Below are positions 17,078-25,651 of a stretch of DNA of 64,000 bases, piece after piece; the first letter of the stretch is position 1, and each line of letters starts with the position of its first letter. The DNA is from Sediminibacter sp. Hel_I_10 (lineage in GTDB: Bacteria; Bacteroidota; Bacteroidia; Flavobacteriales; Flavobacteriaceae). The translations under genes and the position numbers were made by a program. The DNA is taken from the NCBI RefSeq assembly GCF_000688335.1, contig NZ_JHZX01000001.1, positions 2,480,001 through 2,544,000 on the forward strand, given 5' to 3'. The notes under the pieces are model-generated. The model saw only the letters and a list, made by a program, of their open reading frames with translations. It did not search any database and was not told the DNA's origin.

Positions 17078-18325
17078 ATGCAAGCAATTTCAGTTAAAAT
17101 ACCAAAACGAATATCTCCAGAGCAAATGTTTATGCTAAGCGTTTTAGCAGTTAACGGTGGAAATTACTTGTATAACCTTATACTTGGCAGAATTCTAGGG
17201 CCAGAGCATTTTGCAGATGCTGCAGTGCTCATCACATTTTTATTGGTCTTGTCTTTTGTGGCCATGACTTTTCAATTGGTTACTGCAAAGTTTTCAGTTG
17301 AATTTGAAGATCACACTTTCCTTAGTTTCATCTCTAAAATCTATAAAAATGCCACCATTGTAGGTATTGGATTAGGTGTGCTGATTATAGCATTTTCAAA
17401 TCAATTGCAGCAGCTTTTTCATACCTCTTCATCAAGCATGTTTGTGATTTTTGGAATAGGCGTGCCACTTTATTTTTTAATGAGCGTGAATCGTGGTATT
17501 TATCAAGGGCAAAAATCCTTTAAAAATTTATCGATTACCTATCAAGCCGAAATGCTAAGTAGATTGGTAATCACTTTAGGATTGATTTTTTTATTTGACA
17601 TTCAATCTTCCGTAGTGATTGCTATAGGTATTTTGGTCTCTTTTGGTTTTGGTTTGATTCCTTTTAAGCTCAACTATTTTAAATTTAAAACTGTTGGACT
17701 TATAGAAGTTACCAAGTCTAAACAAGTGCGCAGCTTCTTTGTGATCACTGCGTTTTATGAACTTACCCAAATTATCATTAACAATAGTGACATCCTTTTG
17801 GTAAAGCACTATTTTGAATCTTATGATGCCGGATTGTATGCTTCATTAGCTTTAATAGGAAGGATCGTTTACTTTATAGCCTGGATGTTCGTTATGTTGT
17901 TATTGCCAACGGTCGTTCAGCTTAAAAAAGAAGGAAAGGCTACAGCGCCAATCTTGTTTAAATATGTAGGTTACATTGCTGCGATAGCTGCTGTTATTGT
18001 GTTGGGATGTGCCTTGTTCCCTGAAACAGGAATCACCCTGTTATTTGGAGAGCGCTATCTAGCCATGGCACCATTACTTTGGAAATATGCCTTAGCTACA
18101 GGGCTCTTTGCCATCTCAAACATTTTTGCTTATTACTACTTATCTCTTGATCATTATGTACCTGTTGTGTTTTCTGGTCTTTTTGGATTGCTACAAATGG
18201 GACTGGTCATCTTTTTCCACGAGAGTCTAGCGCAAGTCGTACACATGCAAATTGCAGCTATGTTTGCCTTACTTGTTTTTCAAATGATATACTTTATTTA
18301 CGATTCTAAATTGAAAGTCATTTAA
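17078..18325 (+). CDS. MOP-superfamily polysaccharide flippase/exporter
   Basis: A 415-residue integral membrane protein with about 12 hydrophobic segments in the MATE/Wzx arrangement. It opens with the family-like region LYNLILGRILGPEHFADAA, and the conserved SVNRGIYQGQKSF loop follows TM4. It resembles PelG and Wzx proteins that move lipid-linked or nascent sugar chains across the inner membrane. It is co-directional with the STAS gene upstream and is followed by a separate tandem motif before the GT4 gene, so the GT4 can be read both from this operon and from its own promoter. Confidence 0.85.
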   Translation: MQAISVKIPKRISPEQMFMLSVLAVNGGNYLYNLILGRILGPEHFADAAVLITFLLVLSFVAMTFQLVTAKFSVEFEDHTFLSFISKIYKNATIVGIGLGVLIIAFSNQLQQLFHTSSSSMFVIFGIGVPLYFLMSVNRGIYQGQKSFKNLSITYQAEMLSRLVITLGLIFLFDIQSSVVIAIGILVSFGFGLIPFKLNYFKFKTVGLIEVTKSKQVRSFFVITAFYELTQIIINNSDILLVKHYFESYDAGLYASLALIGRIVYFIAWMFVMLLLPTVVQLKKEGKATAPILFKYVGYIAAIAAVIVLGCALFPETGITLLFGERYLAMAPLLWKYALATGLFAISNIFAYYYLSLDHYVPVVFSGLFGLLQMGLVIFFHESLAQVVHMQIAAMFALLVFQMIYFIYDSKLKVI

Positions 18326-18345
18326 GCAAAATCGAAACCTTTATT

Positions 18346-18383
18346 CCATTGGTCTACAGTAAAAAGCATTCCGTCTACATTGG
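18346..18383 (+). promoter_or_regulatory. Tandem 21-bp-period motif, site 4
   Basis: CCATTGGTCTACAGTAA (18346-18362) and CATTCCGTCTACATTGG (18367-18383) share GTCTACA at exactly 21-bp spacing. A -7-like CAAATTTG (18408-18415) follows 24 bp later, and the GT4 start codon lies 29 bp beyond it at 18445. This is the clearest internal promoter of the polysaccharide locus. Confidence 0.7.
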
Positions 18384-18444
18384 CCAATTTTAATGCAACT
18401 TATTGCCCAAATTTGTACCGAACCCCATATTAAACTTAAAGAAA

Positions 18445-19677
18445 ATGAAACTAGCAATTGTAACAGCATATCCGCCAAGTAAAGTAACCTTAAACGAATA
18501 TGCATATCATTTAGTAAAACATTTTAGACAACAAGATGCCGTAACCGAAGTGGTGTTGTTAACCGATAAAACCGAAGGTGCAAAAGACATCACCTTTACC
18601 GAAGACGGTTGTAAGATTACGGTTAAGGAATGTTGGGCCTTCAATAGTTACGCTAATATTGTAAATGTAACTAAGGCTATTAATACCGTTGCGCCAGATG
18701 CCGTATTGTTTAATTTACAGTTTATGAAGTTTGGCGATAAGAAAATTGCAGCAGCGCTAGGATTGATGTTGCCATTGGTGTGTAAATTAAAGCGCATCCC
18801 TAACATCGTGTTATTACATAATATCTTAGAGGAAGTCGATCTAGAGTCGGCTGGTTTTACCTCAAATAAATTAATGCAAAAACTATATGGTTTTATAGGC
18901 ACCACCTTAACCAAATTGATTTTACAGGCCGATACTGTGGCGGTGACCATGCAAAAGTATGTGAACATTTTAGAGCAAAAGTACAATGCTAAGAATGTCA
19001 CTTTAATTCCGCACGGTACTTTTGAAATTTCTGAAGTTACTCCCAACTATAGTATCCCAGAAGGGCCTTTACAGGTAATGACCTTCGGAAAATTTGGAAC
19101 CTACAAAAAAGTAGAGTCCATGATAGAAGCGGTAGAAAAAGTAAGAGCATCTACAGGTCTTGACCTAGAGGTTGTTATTGCGGGTACCGATAATCCCAAC
19201 GTACCTGGGTATTTGGCCAAAGTACAAGAAGATTATAAGCATGTACCACAAGTGCTTTTTACGGGCTACGTTGAAGAATTTGAAGTGCCAATTTTATTTA
19301 ATGAAAGTGCTGTGGTGGTATTTCCGTATACCTCTACAACAGGCAGTTCTGGCGTATTGCACCAGGCGGGGAGTTACGGTAAAGCTGTAGTCATGCCAGA
19401 TTTGGGCGATTTAGCGCTGTTAGTACAAGATGAAGGATATAAAGGAGAGTTTTTTGACCCAACCTCTGTAACTAGTTTGGCGAGTGCCATTGAGGCTATT
19501 GTTACTAACGATGCACACCGTATTGCTCTGGGAAAAGCAAATTACGAAGCTGCAACAGCGTATCCTATGGAAAAAATTACAGGTATGTATCTAGAACATT
19601 TTAAGGCGATTATCTCTAGTAAATCGCCTCAAAAAGACGTGGTTTTAGAGTCGTCTACTGTCCAGAAATATATTTAA
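18445..19677 (+). CDS. Glycosyltransferase family 4 protein
   Basis: A 410-residue GT-B fold glycosyltransferase. The N-terminus MKLAIVTAYPPSKVTLNEYA is the usual acceptor-domain opening. The donor domain contains VMTFGKFGTYKKVESMIEAV, VVIAGTDNPN, FTGYVEEFEVPILFNESAVV and the loop TTGSSGVLHQAGSYGKAVV in place of the classic EGFG motif. A longer frame opens at 18403, but the ATG at 18445 is the natural start because the -7 box lies at 18408-18415. It probably adds a sugar in assembly of the exported polymer. The last 23 bp overlap the tail of the convergent GH5-like gene. Confidence 0.87.
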   Translation: MKLAIVTAYPPSKVTLNEYAYHLVKHFRQQDAVTEVVLLTDKTEGAKDITFTEDGCKITVKECWAFNSYANIVNVTKAINTVAPDAVLFNLQFMKFGDKKIAAALGLMLPLVCKLKRIPNIVLLHNILEEVDLESAGFTSNKLMQKLYGFIGTTLTKLILQADTVAVTMQKYVNILEQKYNAKNVTLIPHGTFEISEVTPNYSIPEGPLQVMTFGKFGTYKKVESMIEAVEKVRASTGLDLEVVIAGTDNPNVPGYLAKVQEDYKHVPQVLFTGYVEEFEVPILFNESAVVVFPYTSTTGSSGVLHQAGSYGKAVVMPDLGDLALLVQDEGYKGEFFDPTSVTSLASAIEAIVTNDAHRIALGKANYEAATAYPMEKITGMYLEHFKAIISSKSPQKDVVLESSTVQKYI

Positions 19678-21172
19678 AGGACTCCTTTTTTTCGCCTTCA
19701 GCATTGATAAAGCCAAAATGCTTTTGAGCATTTTTTCGCCAAGGAAGTCTCCCAACGACTTCCTTTGGTATTTCAGTAAAATCGTATAAAGTCCAAGACA
19801 TAAATTGCAAATCGTTATTTGCAATGATTTCTTGGACTTTTTTGTGGTAATTGGCCTGATCTTCGGTTGAAGATCCAAACGGTTTCCAAAAACCACTGTA
19901 GGAGGACATTCCAAATTCCTGAAGTACTAAAGGTTTATTGGGGATGTCTTTTCGCATGGCTTTTACAGCGGCATCCAAACCTTGGAGGTCTTCATAATAG
20001 TGAAACGAGATCAGGTCTAATTGGTCTTTTAAAATGGTTGCACTTTGGGTGTTAGACCATCCTATGGTTATTGGATGCGCAGCGTCTATGGATTTTACAT
20101 GATGAATCATATTTTCAAGCCAAGACACTACATTTGATTTTCCGCGAGAGTCAAAATCTAAATTGGGTTCGTTTTTAATGTCCCAAGCTATAAGCGCTTT
20201 GTGGTCTTTAACGGCATTGATCACGATTTCGGCATGGCGCATATTCAAGGTCCAATCTAAAACCGAATAATCCCCATAAAAATCAAAGAGTGTAATAACG
20301 GCGTCGAGATTATTCGCTTCTGCAGCATCTAAGGTTTGCTTTAATTTTTCAAGTTTATCTGGGCGTACCTCGGCTTTTCCGAAGTCTTCATAAGGCACAA
20401 ATAAACGCACCGAAGTTAGACCCGCTTCTTTAATGATCTTGAAATCTCGAGCAATAGTATCTTTTGAAAAGTTATCGCCATACATGTCCCAAGGCGAGGC
20501 TTGCGGATAGTAATTGATTCCCTTAATGTTAAGACCATTTGTAGCAACGGCATTATTTTCTGCTTGATAAGCCTCTGTTGCCATTTTTACAAAATGCCTG
20601 ATCCGCCAAAACCCATCTTCAAGCAACATGATGATCTTATAAGTGCTCATTTCCGTAGTTTCTAAAACCAATTGCTTGTCCTTAAACACGCGCTTGTACT
20701 CCACAACATCACGGTCTGTGATTACCACTAACTGTCCGTCTTCACTAAAAAACTCCAATGTAGGATGGTGTGCTAAAGTAGTAGACTCTACCGTGACATT
20801 TTTGGCAGTATTATCTTCAATAAAATTGTATAAATTAGTTCTGGCATTATCGGTGTAATAATCCTTGATGCCTTTTGTGGTATTGGTTTTATAAGCTACA
20901 TGTTTAACATACCAAGCGTCTAGGTAGTCATTTTCTATGGCGTTGAGGTTTTCTTCGTCAATCGGTCTGCCCTCGTTGGTTAGTGGGCTCCAAATCATAT
21001 CAGGCAGGTATTGCTCTACTTTTTTAATTTCGGTATGTAGCATGGCGCTTCGGTCTGCTCCAGTATTTAAATATCCAAACAGCGCGCTAACACCAGAAAT
21101 AATTAAGGCTATGATCATAATATATGAGGCAATTAAAATGGTACGCAGTATGTTTTTGTTAAGACCTACCAT
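19655..21172 (-). CDS. Membrane-anchored GH5-like glycoside hydrolase with NTF2-like domain
   Basis: A 505-residue protein with an N-terminal membrane anchor (about residues 9-31), an NTF2-like region (about 75-190) and a GH5/clan A TIM-barrel (about 210-500). The acid/base Glu335 is in IKNEPN and the nucleophile Glu419 in VLQEFGMSSYSG; the strand SVRLFVPYEDFG and the WSNTQS and ISFHYYEDL segments fit the clan. Hydrolases of this kind in polysaccharide loci (compare PelA and BcsZ) trim the polymer in the periplasm. It is the last gene of a three-gene minus-strand operon and overlaps its upstream neighbour by 7 bp. Confidence 0.82.
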   Translation of the reverse strand: MVGLNKNILRTILIASYIMIIALIISGVSALFGYLNTGADRSAMLHTEIKKVEQYLPDMIWSPLTNEGRPIDEENLNAIENDYLDAWYVKHVAYKTNTTKGIKDYYTDNARTNLYNFIEDNTAKNVTVESTTLAHHPTLEFFSEDGQLVVITDRDVVEYKRVFKDKQLVLETTEMSTYKIIMLLEDGFWRIRHFVKMATEAYQAENNAVATNGLNIKGINYYPQASPWDMYGDNFSKDTIARDFKIIKEAGLTSVRLFVPYEDFGKAEVRPDKLEKLKQTLDAAEANNLDAVITLFDFYGDYSVLDWTLNMRHAEIVINAVKDHKALIAWDIKNEPNLDFDSRGKSNVVSWLENMIHHVKSIDAAHPITIGWSNTQSATILKDQLDLISFHYYEDLQGLDAAVKAMRKDIPNKPLVLQEFGMSSYSGFWKPFGSSTEDQANYHKKVQEIIANNDLQFMSWTLYDFTEIPKEVVGRLPWRKNAQKHFGFINAEGEKKESFKYISGQ

Positions 21173-22386
21173 AGCGTTCTGTTATTGAAAGTTTTTGTGA
21201 GTCCTGCTGTTTTTACTATGATGTCATACCTGTCTTTCTTTAGAACATCGGGTTTGAGATAGAAATTAGCAAAACCATTAATTGAGGTGTTGGACCAAGT
21301 TTCTAAAAGCGTTCCGTCTTTATACACAAGAAGTTTCACCTGCAGCCCGTCGGGGATCATTTGTTGCATAAAACTTTGTAGAGGTCCAACATTTATGGTT
21401 CTATTGTCTTTTGAAAATGCCACATTAAATTCTGTAATGACTTGTTTGTAACTAATAGATAGGGTGTTGCTTTCTGCCATACCTTCTACGAAAGATTTTA
21501 TAGACCATTGGGTGTCGTGATCTGGATGGATAATTTTAGAGGTGGCAATACCATCTACAGTAGTTCCAGAGGTCTTCAAAACATTACCATTGGGCGTGGT
21601 TATAAAAAAGTCAACAAAAGTTCCATCACTTATAATATTGTTCTGTTTATCCTTAATGATGGTCGTTGTGAAGGTGGTCATTTGATTGCCATCTGCATAA
21701 TCATGTGGGCGTGTTGCGGAAATTTTAAAATCGGTTGGTATGGCTGGAAATACGTTAATAACGAACTCTTTGGAGTTGTGTTTTAAACTTTCCGAAGAAA
21801 CCAACATCCGGCCGCTTTCTCGTTTTGAAAACATATTTTTATAAGCGATGAGATGTTCCGTAAAGATCACCTCAGAGGTCTCGGATTTTAAAAATTGATG
21901 TTTAGCGGTAACTGCTGTGTTCTCGGGTAGGGGATTATCTAAAGAATCGGTTGGGATGACGACGAGCATGGTATAATCGGTTCCCCCAGCTTCAATACTC
22001 GGTGGGCCAATGTAGGTTTCTAAAGAGCTCACTTGCCGTAATGGTTGTATTTCAAATTGTCCTGAAAGGGGAGAGCCCCCGTTTAAAAGCGTCCACTGTA
22101 CCTTGCCCAGTTTTTTGCTAATGTGTTTAGGGATTTCGTAAGACAAGGTGTTGTTATTGAGTGTAGGAGGTATTAAGGTAGAACCATAACTGTTGGCACA
22201 ATATAAATCGGGTTGCGAATTCCCCGAGGTTGAAAATTTTAATACAATACGGTGGCTGGCCTCAAACTGAGTTTGTGTGGTTATGAGTTGTATAGCATCA
22301 ACAGTATCCAGTTCTTGAATAGTAGCAAATGAGGATACCATCAACAAAATGAGGAGGTAGCGGTATGTTTGTTTTAGTAATTTCAA
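21166..22386 (-). CDS. Secreted protein with Ig-like (Big-type) repeats
   Basis: A 406-residue exported protein with a signal peptide (hydrophobic about residues 8-22) and then beta-sandwich modules. The block from about residue 215 to 310 (FKISATRPHDYADGNQMTTF and the following strands, ending GIATSKI) has the look of a Big_1/invasin-like domain. The central region near residue 135-215 is similar in style. No catalytic motif is seen. It sits between the GH5-like hydrolase and the large membrane protein, overlapping both by a few bases, so the three act together, probably as a periplasmic or outer-membrane scaffold of the polysaccharide machinery. Exact role not known. Confidence 0.65.
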   Translation of the reverse strand: MKLLKQTYRYLLILLMVSSFATIQELDTVDAIQLITTQTQFEASHRIVLKFSTSGNSQPDLYCANSYGSTLIPPTLNNNTLSYEIPKHISKKLGKVQWTLLNGGSPLSGQFEIQPLRQVSSLETYIGPPSIEAGGTDYTMLVVIPTDSLDNPLPENTAVTAKHQFLKSETSEVIFTEHLIAYKNMFSKRESGRMLVSSESLKHNSKEFVINVFPAIPTDFKISATRPHDYADGNQMTTFTTTIIKDKQNNIISDGTFVDFFITTPNGNVLKTSGTTVDGIATSKIIHPDHDTQWSIKSFVEGMAESNTLSISYKQVITEFNVAFSKDNRTINVGPLQSFMQQMIPDGLQVKLLVYKDGTLLETWSNTSINGFANFYLKPDVLKKDRYDIIVKTAGLTKTFNNRTLW

Positions 22387-25300
22387 TTTGGGCTGCCGAT
22401 GTACACGTTAGTTTCTATTTTAATATAGCTAAAATCTGGATGTTTGATGGGTTGCAAGACAGAGTTGCTATGATTCATAATCCGGTTGGGCACTATTTTA
22501 TCTGAAATAGGAGTGTTTGGAAGCCCGTTGACAAAAATGTTTTCCATGCTGTTATTGATGGTCTCAACAGCGCTATGATACGGAATTTGATATTCAAAAT
22601 CTTGTTTACGTTGTTGCCTCACACCTTCCTTCACGAACATATGATCTACCCAAATCATGTTTTTGTTTTCATCAAAATACGTAATCAGAAGTTGGGGAAT
22701 GGTGATCTCCTGAAGCCCGCTATTAAATAAATGTCCCTCAACAACCGTTTCACTGACGTTTAAATCGCTGATCACGATATTCTTATATAAATCTGATCCC
22801 GAAACATTTCCCGCAGCTTGAAGGTTAAATTTAGTGGGTTGCTCTTCAAATTCTATTGGTGTAAACTCATCTGGATTAAAGGTGTCGGGAATAGAGTCTT
22901 TGGTTTTTGACCAAGCAATCCCTTCAAAATTGATTTTAAAGGCGGTAGTTTCTTTAGGCATTAATTTATGCTTTACATGATATTTGGCGTTGTAGGTGGC
23001 CAATTCTTTATTATCATCATTATATAAAGTCCCTTTGAGTACCACATCTGCAGGAACGTTGTCTATATTTTGGATGTTGCCAATAATGGCATAGTGACCA
23101 TCATATTTAACAAGCTTGGCAGAAAGTACCTCAAGAACAGGTTGCTTTAAAACGTCTTCATGATGAGTTTGTTCTGTGGTAATGCGTCGTCTACCTTGAT
23201 TAAAATAAGCGGTCACATTATCTGAATAGAGTTGATCTGGCGGCAAGTCGTTGTCAAAATCTTCTGGTTCTATATACCATTTTCCACGTTTTTTGGTGAG
23301 TGATTTATATTCGGCTTTACTAATTTTCTCCAAAGGTGTAATCCACTTGGTATCTACTCTTATTGTAGCTAGGCTATCGTTTTGGTGCAGTATGGTAGTT
23401 TCAATGGCATCTAGTTTGGCATAGCTGCTTAAAAGACCATCGGTTACAGAAACCTCCAGCATGTATTGTGCAATGGTCAAGTCACTTTCGGGATTCACTA
23501 AGCTGAAAGCGGTTTCAAATTCTTTAAAATCCAACGCGTCATAATAGGCTATGATGGCGTTTTCTGGACTGCGTTGCGAATCATTTTTAAGGTAAAACAA
23601 ATAAAATCCATAACTAAAAACAACGGCTAAGATCAAGAACCAGATGTGTGTGATTCTAAGTATTGTTCTTGAAAACTTGGTATAGTTATTTTGAAATTTT
23701 AGAAAGTCTGGAGCTTTTTTGATTTTTGTTTTTAAGGCATTGACCCACAGCATTTGAATGTTTAAAACAAAAGCAATCAGCACGGTTAAAAACGGCATTA
23801 TGCCCCAAAGTATTTTTTGCCATTTAGACACATCGTCTTTGGGTAGAATCGAAGAGACTGGTGGCACGTTTAAACGCTCCCAAACCATAATGCCATTTTC
23901 TAATTGTCTTAAGCGTTGCCATCCGCAGAAATAGAGAATGGGATCATAAAATTTATCGTTAGAAAAGATGTACTTGAGATTATACTTTTCTGGGGTGGTT
24001 AGAAACTGCTGCAAGGAGCCAATACCTGCAACGCCCTTAAATTTAGAATTTTCTAAGCGCTCAATAGGCCTTGTGGTTAATTCGGGAAGGCGTCTGGCAG
24101 AATGATAATTGCCATCAACGGTCATGGCATTGGTCTGTGCGCTTAGCCATGCCATTTGGTCTCCAAAACCTAAGGTTAAGAATCGCCATTTATCATGATC
24201 ATCTTGATTGAGAAAATTAACAATGGGCAACATCTTTATTTTTTGTGGCTGAGATGGTCTAAAATATCCCAGACTCATCGTGAAAATGGTCATAAAGACA
24301 AAAAGGCCTGCGAGAATGCCTCCAGAAATTCTATGGTAGATGGCTCCAAATCGAGTTTGAATCAACGTTTTTAAGTCGCCTTGTACAAAGCGATAAGTAA
24401 ATTCACCCAACAGCGGTAAGGACATGATGGAGGCCCAAAGTGTAAAACGGTCTAAGGTGAGAATATTAAAAGCTGTTTCGCCCAAAATCTTTAATGGGAT
24501 TGGCGTTGTTCCACCAGTTCCTAAAACGGTTAAGATGGTCATGGACAAACCAAAAAACAAATAGCGTTTGCTGTAATATCTATAAAATATATAAGGGAGT
24601 AAAATGAGTAACACACCCCAAGGGATAAGAAAGAACACTAATCCCGACGACGTGATCTCTAGAAAATTATCTCTTGAGCCGTGCGGAATAGGAACTTGGG
24701 TAATGGGGTTAGCCTTAGAGTTGATCCAGTAGGGAAGAATACAACCCACAATAATCATTAAAGACAATAGTCCAAAACTTAAAATACGCTTAAATAGCTT
24801 GAGGAAGCTATCGATAAAAACCCTAAACGTCACGGCTTTCATTGTGTCTACTTTTTCACGAGAAACATCCATGATCACCGTGCCAATCAATGGAAAGATA
24901 AAAAAGACCATCCCAAATATGGGTGTCACATGGTGGGAGGTTACCGTAACAGAGATTAAGGAGAGCGAGGTCGCCAAATACCAATACCTACCGGTTTTTA
25001 GCCACAGGTATATTTCTGGTAAAGAGTGCATTAATACAGAAATCCCTATAATGCTTGGCAATTGGCCAAATACATGTAATGTTTCTACAAAAGACGATGA
25101 AAATACGGCTAGCAAAGCCGCATAGCCTGCAGCTGTTTTATTACTGGTTATTAATAAGGAGAACCTGTAGACCCCTGTTATAAATAAAACAATACTAATA
25201 AGTGCCACCGTAAACATCCCGAATTTTAAACCACCAATAAGGGAAAACAATCCGATGGACTGATGCACTAGCGGCGGATAGCTCATCACGGTAAAGCCGG

Positions 25301-25472
25301 TGTACCACTCATAGTTCCAAGGCTCAAACCAACTATGCGCATAATGGTCTGCAAAAAATAAATGAATCAACGCATCATAGGTGGTTTCCAAAGTAAAAAA
25401 AATGGAAGTTCCATGAAATGCCAATCCTAAAAGGAGAGCGCCAATTAAATATTTATTTGTGGTTTCTTTCAT
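22383..25472 (-). CDS. Large multi-pass membrane protein, GT-C/PTPS-related type
   Basis: A 1029-residue protein. The first 430 residues hold about ten membrane helices with motifs such as WFEPWNYEWYTGFTVMSYPP and TSHHVTPIFG, the pattern of the family labelled 6-pyruvoyl-tetrahydropterin-synthase-related, a GT-C-like membrane glycosyltransferase group. Two more helices are near 575-600 and 640-660, and the last 350 residues form an extracytoplasmic region with FN3-like strands. An in-frame start exists at 25532, but this codon lies inside the tandem regulatory motif; the ATG at 25472 (MKETTNKYL), immediately before the first helix, is therefore chosen. It probably makes or extends the polymer. 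It leads the three-gene minus-strand operon. Confidence 0.75.
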   Translation of the reverse strand: MKETTNKYLIGALLLGLAFHGTSIFFTLETTYDALIHLFFADHYAHSWFEPWNYEWYTGFTVMSYPPLVHQSIGLFSLIGGLKFGMFTVALISIVLFITGVYRFSLLITSNKTAAGYAALLAVFSSSFVETLHVFGQLPSIIGISVLMHSLPEIYLWLKTGRYWYLATSLSLISVTVTSHHVTPIFGMVFFIFPLIGTVIMDVSREKVDTMKAVTFRVFIDSFLKLFKRILSFGLLSLMIIVGCILPYWINSKANPITQVPIPHGSRDNFLEITSSGLVFFLIPWGVLLILLPYIFYRYYSKRYLFFGLSMTILTVLGTGGTTPIPLKILGETAFNILTLDRFTLWASIMSLPLLGEFTYRFVQGDLKTLIQTRFGAIYHRISGGILAGLFVFMTIFTMSLGYFRPSQPQKIKMLPIVNFLNQDDHDKWRFLTLGFGDQMAWLSAQTNAMTVDGNYHSARRLPELTTRPIERLENSKFKGVAGIGSLQQFLTTPEKYNLKYIFSNDKFYDPILYFCGWQRLRQLENGIMVWERLNVPPVSSILPKDDVSKWQKILWGIMPFLTVLIAFVLNIQMLWVNALKTKIKKAPDFLKFQNNYTKFSRTILRITHIWFLILAVVFSYGFYLFYLKNDSQRSPENAIIAYYDALDFKEFETAFSLVNPESDLTIAQYMLEVSVTDGLLSSYAKLDAIETTILHQNDSLATIRVDTKWITPLEKISKAEYKSLTKKRGKWYIEPEDFDNDLPPDQLYSDNVTAYFNQGRRRITTEQTHHEDVLKQPVLEVLSAKLVKYDGHYAIIGNIQNIDNVPADVVLKGTLYNDDNKELATYNAKYHVKHKLMPKETTAFKINFEGIAWSKTKDSIPDTFNPDEFTPIEFEEQPTKFNLQAAGNVSGSDLYKNIVISDLNVSETVVEGHLFNSGLQEITIPQLLITYFDENKNMIWVDHMFVKEGVRQQRKQDFEYQIPYHSAVETINNSMENIFVNGLPNTPISDKIVPNRIMNHSNSVLQPIKHPDFSYIKIETNVYIGSPN

Positions 25473-25531
25473 GCTTTGGTAAGACCAATTTAATAAAGTA
25501 AAGGTAAATAATTGAGACAGGTACACATTCA

Positions 25532-25569
25532 TTAATCATCTACAGTAATCTACCATTCATCTACACTAA
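25532..25569 (+). promoter_or_regulatory. Tandem 21-bp-period motif, site 5, in a divergent promoter region
   Basis: TTAATCATCTACAGTAA (25532-25548) and CCATTCATCTACACTAA (25553-25569) give the best repeat pair in the window, with 12 of 17 positions identical at 21-bp spacing. A -7-like CAATTTTG (25591-25598) follows 21 bp later, and TAATTTTG at 25614-25621 is a second candidate, both pointing at the receiver-GT2 gene. On the other side the site lies 60 bp from the start of the minus-strand operon at 25472. Confidence 0.72.
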
Positions 25570-25651
25570 TGGTTTGATTGCCTAAATATCCAATTTTGAA
25601 GCATCAATCCCGCTAATTTTGACCCAACGAAAACATTAAAACACCCCAATT

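Noticed and set aside
18648-19046. 132-residue minus-strand frame inside the GT4 gene
   Set aside because: Antisense shadow of a recognised glycosyltransferase.
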